From: Paraburkholderia ginsengiterrae
GTDB taxonomy: Bacteria; Pseudomonadota; Gammaproteobacteria; Burkholderiales; Burkholderiaceae
Direction of reading: 5' to 3'
DNA: 64,000 nucleotides
Assembly: GCF_001645125.1 (NCBI RefSeq)
Contig: NZ_LXKA01000176.1
Location: 1 to 64,000, forward strand
Part shown: one piece after another, positions 37,701 through 44,748 of the stretch
Position numbering within the stretch: the first letter of the stretch is position 1
How the letters are laid out: every line of letters starts with the position of its first letter
Made by a program: the position numbers and the translations under genes
The notes under the pieces: model-generated
Seen by the model: only the letters and a program-made list of their open reading frames with translations
What the model was told of the DNA's origin: nothing
Database searches by the model: none

Positions 37701-39599
37701 GGCATCGGCGATATGTCGGGCGACGTGTTCGGCAACGGCATGCTGCTGTCGCCGCATATCAAGCTGGTGGCCGCGTTCGACCACCGGCATATTTTCCTCG
37801 ATCCGAATCCCGATCCGGCGCTGAGTCTGGCCGAACGGGGGCGCCTGTTCATGCTCGACCGTTCGAGCTGGGCCGACTACGATCCCGCGCTGATCTCGGC
37901 GGGCGGCGGCGTGTTTCCGCGCAGCGCCAAGACGATTCCGCTGTCGCCGGCGGTGCAATCGGTGCTCGGCTTGAGCGTGCCCGCGCTCGCGCCCGCTGAA
38001 TTGATGCGGGCGATTTTGCAGGCGCCGGTCGATCTGCTGTACAACGGCGGCATCGGCACGTATGTGAAAGCGAGCCATGAAACGAATCTGCAGGTCGGTG
38101 ACCGCGCCAACGACGCGATCCGAGTCAACGGCGCCGATCTGCACTGCAAGGTCGTGGCCGAAGGCGGCAATCTCGGTCTCACGCAATTCGGGCGCATCGA
38201 GTTCGCGCAGCGCGGGGGCCGCATCAATACCGACGCGATCGACAACTCGGCGGGTGTCGACTGCTCGGATCACGAGGTCAACATCAAGATTCTGCTGGGG
38301 CTGGTCGTCGCCGATGGCGAGATGACCGAGAAGCAGCGCAATGCGCTGCTGGCCGAAATGACCGACGAAGTCGGCCTGCTGGTGCTGCAGGACAACTACT
38401 ACCAGACCCAGGCGCTGTCGATTGCGGGCCGCTACGGTGTTGAGCTGCTCGACGCCGAGGCGCGGCTGATGCGCTATCTGGAACGCGCCGGGCGCCTGAA
38501 TCGCGTGATCGAGTTTCTGCCGACGGACGAGGAAATCGCCGAGCGGCAGGCCGCCAAACAAGGTCTCACCACGCCCGAGCGCGCGGTGTTGCTGGCGTAC
38601 AGCAAGATGTGGCTGTACGACGCGCTGCTCGATTCGTCGATGCCGGAAGACCCGCTCGTGAGCGACCTGCTGGTGGAGTATTTCCCCAAGCCGTTGCGGC
38701 AGCGGTTCAGCGCACCGATGCAAAAGCACCCGCTGCGGCGCGAAATTCTTGCCACGCATCTGACCAACGCGCTGGTGAACCGGGTCGGCTGCGAGTTCGT
38801 GCACCGGCTCATGGAAGAAACCGACGCGCATCCCGGCGACATTGTGCGGGCCTGCGTGATGGCGCGCGACGTGTTCGATCTCGACGAAGTGTGGAGCAGC
38901 ATCGACGCGCTCGACAACCGAGTGGCCGACGATGTGCAGGCGCGCATGTTCGTCGAAGTGGCGCGCCTCGTCGAACGTTCGGCGTTGTGGTTCCTGCGGC
39001 AGTTGCAGTCGGGCGCGGTCAGCGACGGCGATGTGGCCGGCCTGCTCGCGCGTTGCCGCGACGCGGCGCAGCGGCTTGCGCCGCAATGGCCCGCGTTGTT
39101 GCCGAGTGCCGATCTCGACGCGCTCTCCGAACGGCAGCGCGTGCTGGTGGACGCCGGCGTCGACAGCGGTCTCGCGGTGCGGATCGCGAGCGGCGAGATT
39201 TCGGCGGCGCTGCTTGATATCGCCGAGGTGGCCTCGACGAGCGACCGCAGCCTCGAACTGGTGACCGGCGTGTACTTCGCGCTCGGTACGCTGCTGAATT
39301 CGAGCTGGATTAGCGAACGCGCGGCCGCTTTGCCGGCGCCAACGCACTGGGACATGCTGGCGCGCGCCTCCGCGCTGGCCGAACTCGCGCGCCTGAAACG
39401 CGCGTTGACCACCAGCGCGCTGGCCGGCGCGGACGACGCATCGACGCCGGAAACCCTGGTCGAGGCATGGCGCGAGAAGCGCGTCGCCCAGCTCGAGCGC
39501 TATGCGCGCCTGCTGGCCGATCTGCGGGCCACGGGCGGGGCGAGCCTGTCGATGCTGCTGGTCATCGTGCGGGAAATGGCGGCGCTCGAAAGGGCCTAG
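34761..39599 (+). CDS. Large NAD-specific glutamate dehydrogenase (about 180 kDa)
   Basis: 1612 residues, the normal size for the GDH-180 (L-GDH) family. ACT-like regulatory domains fill roughly the first 700 residues. The catalytic core follows with RGGRVARGGLRWSDRREDF, GLMKAQMVKNVVIVPVGSKGG, GYDHKKMAITARGAW and VVGIGDMSGDVFGNGML (NAD-binding). A helical C-terminal region carries the rest. It deaminates glutamate to 2-oxoglutarate and fuels the TCA cycle from amino acids; it would act downstream of GABA and other nitrogen catabolism encoded nearby. Start chosen at MQAKNEEA by its ribosome site. Confidence 0.96.
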   Translation: MQAKNEEAVTHLLNDVVEFARGRLPEPTFAVVEPFLRHYYDFVDADDLQSRSIADLYGAALAHWQTAQRFVPGAERLRVYNPILEQHGWHSDHTVIEIVNDDMPFLVDSVSMAVNRHGLALHSVVHPVFRIWRAPDGSITRVGQGAEDATDTRSQLASFIHFEVDRCGAAKLDALRDDIAKVLRDVRLAVEDWPKIVELARLTIKGMKTGEAGPEGVEARAFLEWMVADHFTFLGQRDYDLVEHDGGYGLRAVQGSGLGILRDAQQPAGAAEVTPLPPAAADIIFGSWPIFLTKANSRATVHRPGYLDYVGIKLTGADGKVIGERRFIGLYTSTAYSVSAAEIPIVRRKCANIVRRAAFLPKGHLAKSLVTVLETYPRDELLQADEDQLYDTALGVLRLQEHQRTRLFVRRDRFDRFVSCLVFVPRDKYNTDLRRRVAHLLAEAFNGESIEFTPLLSESTLARIHFVIHAKPGGMPDVDTRELEARLVQVARRWQDDLADALLDAFGEEQGNRLLQHYGDSFPAGYRDDYPARTAVRDIELIERVQGTERLAMNLYRPIESGPRAFRFKVYRAGLPIALSRSLPMLEHLGVRVDEERPHLIEALGATPAWIHDFGLELADDAEFDIERVKNLFEEAFEQVWTGAIESDDFNRLVLRAQLNAREVTILRAYAKYLRQVGSTFSDAYIERAVTGNPAIARMLVELFVARFDPELGEKRELLIDGWLQKIEGALDQVPNLDEDRILRQFLGVIKATQRTNYYRFDAGGHPKPYLSFKFNPAQVPGLPEPKPMFEIWVYSPRVEGVHLRGGRVARGGLRWSDRREDFRTEVLGLMKAQMVKNVVIVPVGSKGGFVVKNPPPQSERDAWMREGIACYQTFLRGLLDLTDNLAGTAVVPPPDVVRHDPDDPYLVVAADKGTATFSDFANAISQEYGFWLDDAFASGGSVGYDHKKMAITARGAWESVKRHFREMGVDTQTMDFTVVGIGDMSGDVFGNGMLLSPHIKLVAAFDHRHIFLDPNPDPALSLAERGRLFMLDRSSWADYDPALISAGGGVFPRSAKTIPLSPAVQSVLGLSVPALAPAELMRAILQAPVDLLYNGGIGTYVKASHETNLQVGDRANDAIRVNGADLHCKVVAEGGNLGLTQFGRIEFAQRGGRINTDAIDNSAGVDCSDHEVNIKILLGLVVADGEMTEKQRNALLAEMTDEVGLLVLQDNYYQTQALSIAGRYGVELLDAEARLMRYLERAGRLNRVIEFLPTDEEIAERQAAKQGLTTPERAVLLAYSKMWLYDALLDSSMPEDPLVSDLLVEYFPKPLRQRFSAPMQKHPLRREILATHLTNALVNRVGCEFVHRLMEETDAHPGDIVRACVMARDVFDLDEVWSSIDALDNRVADDVQARMFVEVARLVERSALWFLRQLQSGAVSDGDVAGLLARCRDAAQRLAPQWPALLPSADLDALSERQRVLVDAGVDSGLAVRIASGEISAALLDIAEVASTSDRSLELVTGVYFALGTLLNSSWISERAAALPAPTHWDMLARASALAELARLKRALTTSALAGADDASTPETLVEAWREKRVAQLERYARLLADLRATGGASLSMLLVIVREMAALERA

Positions 39600-39643
39600 C
39601 GCGGCGCCATGCCCGCGGGGCGAGCGTCTGGGAGCATAAGCGG

Positions 39644-39679
39644 GGCATGTGTCCAACACACCGAGGTTGGACGCATGCC
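39644..39679. terminator. Hairpin between glutamate dehydrogenase and CDF genes
   Basis: 14-bp stem with one mismatch (39644-39657 with 39666-39679), 8-nt loop, 45 bp after the glutamate dehydrogenase stop and 74 bp before the CDF start. There is no T-run; it could be a terminator or a regulatory structure in the CDF leader. Confidence 0.55.
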
Positions 39680-39752
39680 GCCCGGCATGTCCATAATACG
39701 GGCTGCTGCAAACTGAAAGCTCTCTGCAAACTCACGGACGCCCTCCACGACG

Positions 39753-40658
39753 ATGAAAGAAGAATCGCCGAAAGCCATTTTCTATGCGCTCGCCGCCAAC
39801 CTCGGCATCGCCATCTGCAAGTTCGCGGCGGCCGCCTTCACCGGTTCCGGCTCGATGTTCGCGGAGGCGATTCACTCCACCGCCGACTGCGGCAACCAGT
39901 TGCTGCTTCTATTCGGCCTGCGTGAAGCGCGCAAGCCGGCCAGCCCGTTGCATCCCATGGGGAGCGGGCGCGAGATCAACTTCTACTCATTGCTCGTGGC
40001 ACTGCTGCTGTTCTTTGTCGGCGGCGCGTTCTCCGTGTACGAAGGCGTGCACCGCCTCTTCGTGCGCGAGCCGTTGCAGTATGCGTTTGTGGCGCTGACG
40101 GTGCTCGGCGTGTCGGTGGTGCTCGAGGCGCTGTCCCTGTGGGGCGCCGTCAAGGAAATCCGCAAGAGCCATCCGGACAAAAGCATGTGGCGCTGGTTTC
40201 GGGAGACGCGCGAGTCCGAACTGCTCGTGGTTGCGGGTGAGGACATCGCGGCGCTGGCCGGTCTCGCCATCGCCTTCGTCGCCGTGCTGCTCACCATGAT
40301 GACCGGCAATCCGCTCTATGACGCGCTGGGTTCCATCGGCGTCGGCCTGCTGCTGATGGTGATCGCGTGGCTGGTGGCGCGCGAAGTGAAGTCGATGATC
40401 GTCGGCGAATCGGCGAGTCCGGAAGTGCGCCGCGCGATCGAGGCGCACCTGCGCGCGCGAACCGAGATTCGCAGCATCATCAACATGATTACCCTGCAAT
40501 GGGGCCGTCACGTGGTGGTGGCCGTGCAGGCCGAAATGATCGACTACGCCAGCGGCCGCGCGATGGTCGACGCGATCAACGTGATCGAAGCGGATTTGCA
40601 GTCGGCCTTTCCGCAAGTACGGTGGGTATTTTTCGAACCGGATGTACCGCGCGTTTAA
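39753..40658 (+). CDS. Cation diffusion facilitator family transporter
   Basis: 301 residues. Six TM segments begin with IFYALAANLGIAICKFAAAAF. The TM2 metal-site motif is SMFAEAIHSTADCGNQ (HxxxD), while TM5 has GEDIAALAGLAI, i.e. D..A instead of the usual HxxxD or DxxxD, so metal specificity may differ from ZitB/FieF. The C-terminal cytoplasmic domain is the CDF dimerisation fold (VRRAIEAHLRARTEIRSI). Likely a divalent metal/proton antiporter at the inner membrane. Confidence 0.88.
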   Translation: MKEESPKAIFYALAANLGIAICKFAAAAFTGSGSMFAEAIHSTADCGNQLLLLFGLREARKPASPLHPMGSGREINFYSLLVALLLFFVGGAFSVYEGVHRLFVREPLQYAFVALTVLGVSVVLEALSLWGAVKEIRKSHPDKSMWRWFRETRESELLVVAGEDIAALAGLAIAFVAVLLTMMTGNPLYDALGSIGVGLLLMVIAWLVAREVKSMIVGESASPEVRRAIEAHLRARTEIRSIINMITLQWGRHVVVAVQAEMIDYASGRAMVDAINVIEADLQSAFPQVRWVFFEPDVPRV

Positions 40659-40786
40659 GTCCGCGCGCGCCCGCAGGGCGGCGGGTGTGCGGCGGCGTGC
40701 AATTAATTTTTTCGCATCTATACTTCTTTGCGCTTGAAAGCAGGACTTTCTCCCAATCTGCATTAACAGGCAAAAGGAAGATCACA

Positions 40787-41842
40787 ATGCTGACTCGCTC
40801 ACTCGGCGCCATTTCCGCCATGGCGCTCGCCGCATGCGCGGCCCTCTCGTCCGGACCGGCCAGCGCGGACGACAACGACGGCGGCTCGCACGGACGCCCC
40901 GTCAAGGTGATGATCATTTCGATGTTCGGACCGGAAGGGCAGGTGTGGCTCGATAACCTCGGCCCCTGGCGTGAAATCACCGTGGACGGCCTGTCGCCCG
41001 ATTACCCCACGGTTCATTGCAACAAGCAGGACGTCTGCGTGATGACCACCGGCATGGGGCACAGCAATGCCGCTGCGTCGATCATGGCGCTCACGTTCTC
41101 GCAGCGTTTCGATTTGCGGCATACGTACTTCATGGTTGCCGGCATTGCGGGCATCGATCCGCAGCAAGGCACCGTGGGTTCCGCCGCGTGGGCGAAATAT
41201 CTGGTCGACTTCGGGATTCAGTGGGAGATCGACGGGCGCGAGATTCCGCCCGGCTGGAACACCGGCTACCTCGGCATCAACACCACGAGTCCTACGGCCA
41301 AGCCGCCGCTCGACTATCGCACCGAAGTGTTCCAGTTGAATACGCGGCTCGCGGATACGGCGTTTGCCTTGTCCCGTCAGGTGACACTGTCCGATAGCGC
41401 GCAGGCGCAGGCCGCACGCGCCAAGTATTCTTATGCGCCGGCCAATCGCCCGCCGACCGTCATTCAATGCGATACGCTGGCCGGCGATACGTGGTGGTCA
41501 GGAACCCTGATTGGTCAGCGGGCGCGCGACTGGACCAAGATCCTGACCGACGGAAACGGCGTCTACTGCACGACGCAGCAGGAAGACAACGCCACGTACG
41601 AGGCGCTCAAACGCGCGGACTCGGTCAACAAGGTCGATCTGAATCGGGTTGCCGTGTTGCGGGCGGGCTCCGATTTCGACCGGCCCTACGACGGGCAGAC
41701 GAGTGCCGACAACCTGCTGAACTACGCTGCGCAAGGCGGTTTTACGATCGCCATCCAGAACCTGTTCCTCACGGGCAATCCGCTCGTGCAGGACATCTCC
41801 ACGCATTGGAACGAGTGGCGCGACGGCGTGCCTAAACGGTAA
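40787..41842 (+). CDS. Secreted purine nucleoside permease (NUP) family protein
   Basis: 351 residues from MLTRSLGAISAMALAACAAL, a signal peptide cleaved near GPASADD. The NUP-family marks are VMIISMFGPEGQVWLDNL, TTGMGHSNAAASIMAL and VAGIAGIDPQQGTVGSAAWA, resembling the nucleoside phosphorylase fold. Fungal NUP transports nucleosides, but this protein has no TM helices and is periplasmic, so a nucleoside-binding or phosphorylase-like role is more plausible. It ends in a 12-bp tandem repeat that overlaps its stop codon. Confidence 0.82.
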   Translation: MLTRSLGAISAMALAACAALSSGPASADDNDGGSHGRPVKVMIISMFGPEGQVWLDNLGPWREITVDGLSPDYPTVHCNKQDVCVMTTGMGHSNAAASIMALTFSQRFDLRHTYFMVAGIAGIDPQQGTVGSAAWAKYLVDFGIQWEIDGREIPPGWNTGYLGINTTSPTAKPPLDYRTEVFQLNTRLADTAFALSRQVTLSDSAQAQAARAKYSYAPANRPPTVIQCDTLAGDTWWSGTLIGQRARDWTKILTDGNGVYCTTQQEDNATYEALKRADSVNKVDLNRVAVLRAGSDFDRPYDGQTSADNLLNYAAQGGFTIAIQNLFLTGNPLVQDISTHWNEWRDGVPKR

Positions 41843-41895
41843 CGTGCGCGGTAAAGTCCACGGTAAGGTCCGCGGTAAAACCCTTCGGTAGTTCT
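41836..41895. repeat. Degenerate 12-bp tandem repeat spanning the NUP stop codon
   Basis: Units start at 41836, 41848, 41860, 41872 and (degraded) 41884; core cGGTAA with period 12. The first unit contains the stop codon of the NUP gene. It is in frame-neutral 12-bp steps and could be replication slippage or a binding array. Confidence 0.75.
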
Positions 41896-41922
41896 CTTCA
41901 GCAGGTCTTTTCAAATGCGCGC

Positions 41923-41945
41923 GCCCACGGATGCGATCCGTGGGC
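41923..41945. terminator. Bidirectional hairpin between NUP gene and small ORF
   Basis: Perfect 10-bp stem (41923-41932 with 41936-41945), 3-nt loop, followed by tcgttt on the plus strand. It lies 80 bp after the NUP stop and just beyond the stop of the minus-strand small ORF, so it can end both transcripts. Confidence 0.65.
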
Positions 41946-41963
41946 TCGTTTCATCTGAAGCGC

Positions 41964-42038
41964 TTAGTGTTGAGGCGCGCGGTACGGCGTCCACACTGGC
42001 GTGTCGGTATCCCAATTGTCGAGTTCAGAGGGTGTCAT
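41964..42038 (-). CDS. Small ORF, 24 residues, strong ribosome site
   Basis: ATG at 42038, TAA at 41964-41966. AAGGAG (42045-42050) lies six bases ahead of the ATG, as good a site as any gene in the window. The peptide begins MTPSELDNWDTDTPVW and ends with PYRAPQH; it is acidic at the front, has two Trp and no signal or membrane segment. It follows the DUF4148 gene by 83 bp on the same strand and precedes a hairpin, so it may be cotranscribed. I do not recognise it. Confidence 0.6.
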   Translation of the reverse strand: MTPSELDNWDTDTPVWTPYRAPQH

Positions 42039-42121
42039 GATGTGCTCCTTCTTGAAGAGTGCATGAATCGTTCAGCAATGGCCAATTGTTTTGGATGCCG
42101 AACTACCTGATAAATATCGTC

Positions 42122-42433
42122 TTACTGTCCGTTGGCCACGCGCGTGACGTCGCCGTTCGTGCCTTCCTGCAGCGCGATGCGCGAAGCCTGCGTTTGACCG
42201 ATCAGACCTTTGTTCGGATACGTCGTGCGATTCAGCGAGGGCAGCGAGCCGTCGCGATAAGCCGCAACGAGTTCCGCTTGCACTTCGGCACGCGTTTTCG
42301 CGGTTGCAGTCGTGGTTGCCGTGGGTTGCGTTTGATAAGTGCCGGCGCGGCCAATGCCGCCGCTGCCTTGTGCGAACACAGGGGCGCTGGCGAGCAGCGA
42401 GAGCGCCAGACCTGCCAATAGATTGCGTTTCAT
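42122..42433 (-). CDS. DUF4148 small secreted protein, second copy
   Basis: 103 residues from MKRNLLAGLALSLLASAPVFAQG, a clear signal peptide with cleavage after VFA; GGAGTG precedes the ATG. The DUF4148 core is TRAEVQAELVAAYRDGSLPSL. It shares signal, size and core with the gene at 11909-12223 but diverges in the tail. Periplasmic; function unknown. Confidence 0.82.
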   Translation of the reverse strand: MKRNLLAGLALSLLASAPVFAQGSGGIGRAGTYQTQPTATTTATAKTRAEVQAELVAAYRDGSLPSLNRTTYPNKGLIGQTQASRIALQEGTNGDVTRVANGQ

Positions 42434-42603
42434 GATCCACTCCTGTCGATTCATTGGCAGCGCGAGCGGCGCTGCGACAGGGTGAAATGTAGACTTGGAG
42501 AGCGCACGGATAAATTGCCGAATCGCGAAATGAATTGTCGCGATTCCAGAACAATCTCGACAACAGTACGCGGAATGCCGTGCAAACGCTGGTTTATTCG
42601 AAC

Positions 42604-42627
42604 AACCGCGGCATTAGAGCCGCGGTT
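42604..42627. terminator. Hairpin beyond the ceoR-like LysR gene
   Basis: Perfect 9-bp stem (42604-42612 with 42619-42627), 6-nt loop, 55 bp after the LysR stop on the minus strand. T-run absent; termination is plausible. The rest of 42434-42681 should hold the DUF4148 promoter. Confidence 0.5.
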
Positions 42628-42681
42628 GGAATTCACTGTTTCAGATTCGGTACTTCAAATCGCGCGCGCATTAGACGATAG

Positions 42682-43686
42682 TCACGCCACCCATTCCGTA
42701 GTCACCGGGGTATCGAGCGTGGGGCCAGACTCGCGTTCTTCAAGTGTGCGCTTCGTGCACATTGCGTCGAGACTGCCGCGTCCGCTCAGCAACGGGCAAC
42801 GGTCGAACAGCTCCGCGATCCAGTCTACGAAAACGCGGACTTTAGGCGACAGATGGCGACTGTGCGGATAGACTGCGGAAATCGGCATCGGCAAAGGTTT
42901 CAGTTCCGGTAACACTTCTACCAGCTGGCCCGAACGCAGATGCGGCAGCACCATGAAGAGCGCCGGCTGAATCAGGCCGAAGCCTTCCAACCCGCAAGTC
43001 ACGTAGGCATCGGCGTCATTCACCGAGACGATGCCCTTCATCTTCACTTCAACTTCTTTGCCATCAACCATGAAGGCCCAATCGAGCGTGCGCCCGGTGC
43101 GGCTGGAAAAGTAATTGACTGCTTTGTGATTCTCCAGGTCTTCGAGCGAAGACGGCATGCCCGCGCGCTCAATGTATTCGGGGGCTGCGCACGTTACGCC
43201 TTCGAACAGACCAATACGGCGCGCCACCAGCGAAGAATCCTGTAGCGCACCGATTCGCACCACGCAATCCACGCCTTCCTGCACCAGATCCACCGGGCGA
43301 TCCGTCAGGCCCAGTTGCAGGTCGATGTCCGGGTAGCGCGTGTGGAATTCGCACAGCGCAGGAATCACCAGCAAGCGGCCGATCGAACCTGGCATGTCGA
43401 TACGCAGCTTGCCGTGCGGCTTTTTCGTGCCGCTCTGAAAACTGGCCTCGGTGTCTTCGACGTCCGCGAGGATGCGCACGCAGCGTTCGTAATACGCCGC
43501 GCCGTCCGGCGTGAGCGACAAACGCCGGGTGGTTCGATGCATCAGGCGCGTGCCGAGAAACGCTTCGAGGTTCTGAATGATGGTCGTAACCGAGGCGCGC
43601 GGCAGATCGAGCGTTTCCGCTGCGCGGGTAAAGCTGTTGGTGTCGACGACGCGCGTGAACACTTGCATGGCCTGAAGCCGGTCCAT
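42682..43686 (-). CDS. ceoR: LysR-family regulator of the RND efflux operon
   Basis: 334 residues. The LysR helix-turn-helix (SFTRAAETLDLPRASVTTIIQNLE) precedes an inducer-binding domain with a typical PGSIGRLLVIPALCEF start. It is divergent from llpE-ceoA-ceoB-opcM, the same layout as CeoR/BpeT in Burkholderia, where it activates efflux in response to salicylate-like or aromatic compounds. Divergent intergenic region 43687-43838 should hold its binding site. Confidence 0.83.
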   Translation of the reverse strand: MDRLQAMQVFTRVVDTNSFTRAAETLDLPRASVTTIIQNLEAFLGTRLMHRTTRRLSLTPDGAAYYERCVRILADVEDTEASFQSGTKKPHGKLRIDMPGSIGRLLVIPALCEFHTRYPDIDLQLGLTDRPVDLVQEGVDCVVRIGALQDSSLVARRIGLFEGVTCAAPEYIERAGMPSSLEDLENHKAVNYFSSRTGRTLDWAFMVDGKEVEVKMKGIVSVNDADAYVTCGLEGFGLIQPALFMVLPHLRSGQLVEVLPELKPLPMPISAVYPHSRHLSPKVRVFVDWIAELFDRCPLLSGRGSLDAMCTKRTLEERESGPTLDTPVTTEWVA

Positions 43687-43838
43687 TGCAAACCTCCAGA
43701 AGGGGCAGGCGCACTGAACGGGAATGGATTCCGCAGAGCAATCGCATTCGATTGTTCAGAGGCGCCGAATTGTGTTGCCGGATTATAGGCATTTATTTAG
43801 GAGTCTGCCGAACCCACAATTCGCACCATTGAAGTTCT
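43687..43838. promoter_or_regulatory. Divergent region between LysR gene and llpE
   Basis: 152 bp expected to contain the LysR T-N11-A operator and both promoters. The stretch ttgccggattataggcattta near 43775-43795 is promoter-like, but I cannot assign exact boxes. Confidence 0.45.
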
Positions 43839-44714
43839 ATGCGCATTGCGCGGCTCGACATGGAAGCATTTAAACCGCCGTACACGTTTGTCCCCGCTGA
43901 TAGCGGCATCGCGGAGGCCGACAGTACGGCACTCGAAGTCACTGACGTGCAGATCGAAGGGCACGCACAGGACATCACATTGCGGCTGTACCGGCTGGCT
44001 GGAAAGACCGCACTGCCGGTGCTGCTTTATTTCCACGGTGGTGGATTTACGAAGGGTTCGGTCGATCAGGCCGATCACGCCGCGCGTTTTTTCGCGGAAC
44101 ACTTACCGGCGTTGGTCGTATCGGTCGGTTATTCGCTGGCGCCGCGGTTTCCGTTTCCGGCCGCCCCGGAAGACGCGCACCGCGCGGCGCTGTGGGTGCA
44201 AACGCGGGCCCGCGCGTTCGGCGGCAACAGCAAGAAAGTGGGTGTGGCGGGTCACGACGCAGGCGGGCAGCTGGCCAATTGCCTCGCTTTCATCGCACGC
44301 GATCGCGGCGACGTGCGGATTGCCGCCCAGGCGCTATTCGGGCCGATGCTCGATCCGAGCCTGACGCGTCTCGGCGACGAAAAGCGTCTGGGTTCGGATA
44401 TCACGGCGAAAGAGTGCGCGGCCTGTTATCGCGCGTATCTCCCGCAAGCGTCGCAGCGCATGCATCCGTATGCCGCGCCGCTCGAATCGTCGCGGCTCGC
44501 GGGTCTGCCGGCCACGCTGATCCTGACCGCGCAAAACGACGTGCTGCATGTGGAAGCGGAGAAATACGCCGGCAGTCTGATCGACGCCGGGGTGGTGACC
44601 CAGGTGGTTCGCTATCCGAGCGTCTCGCATGCCGCGTTGGCCGATCATCCGGCCGCTTTGCAGGAAGCGGTGCGATTTTTTCAGTGGCGCTTCGATGCGC
44701 GCGCCCATCGATAA
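43839..44714 (+). CDS. llpE: LlpE-like alpha/beta hydrolase with Asp in the nucleophile position
   Basis: 291 residues of the HSL-type esterase fold: oxyanion HGGG in YFHGGGFTKGS, acid D224 in TAQNDVLHVE and base H254 in SVSHAAL. The nucleophile elbow that is normally GDSAGG reads GHDAGGQ (G128-H129-D130-A131-G132), so the serine is replaced by aspartate; the codon is GAC in the DNA. Gene order with the LysR gene and RND efflux genes matches llpE (lipase-like) of the ceo/bpeEF operons. An alternative start is ATG 43860. It may be a non-esterase binding protein or an Asp-nucleophile hydrolase. Confidence 0.85.
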   Translation: MRIARLDMEAFKPPYTFVPADSGIAEADSTALEVTDVQIEGHAQDITLRLYRLAGKTALPVLLYFHGGGFTKGSVDQADHAARFFAEHLPALVVSVGYSLAPRFPFPAAPEDAHRAALWVQTRARAFGGNSKKVGVAGHDAGGQLANCLAFIARDRGDVRIAAQALFGPMLDPSLTRLGDEKRLGSDITAKECAACYRAYLPQASQRMHPYAAPLESSRLAGLPATLILTAQNDVLHVEAEKYAGSLIDAGVVTQVVRYPSVSHAALADHPAALQEAVRFFQWRFDARAHR

Positions 44715-44748
44715 ACAGAACTTCAATCAACGATACCGGGAGCTTCAC

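Noticed and set aside
36867-39659. 930-codon minus-strand frame opposite the glutamate dehydrogenase
   Set aside because: Long antisense frame produced by strong third-position GC; no family signature and the sense gene is a certain match.
41836-41895. Possible CRISPR or iteron origin
   Set aside because: Repeat units are contiguous with no spacers, only 12 bp and degenerate; no cas or replication gene nearby.
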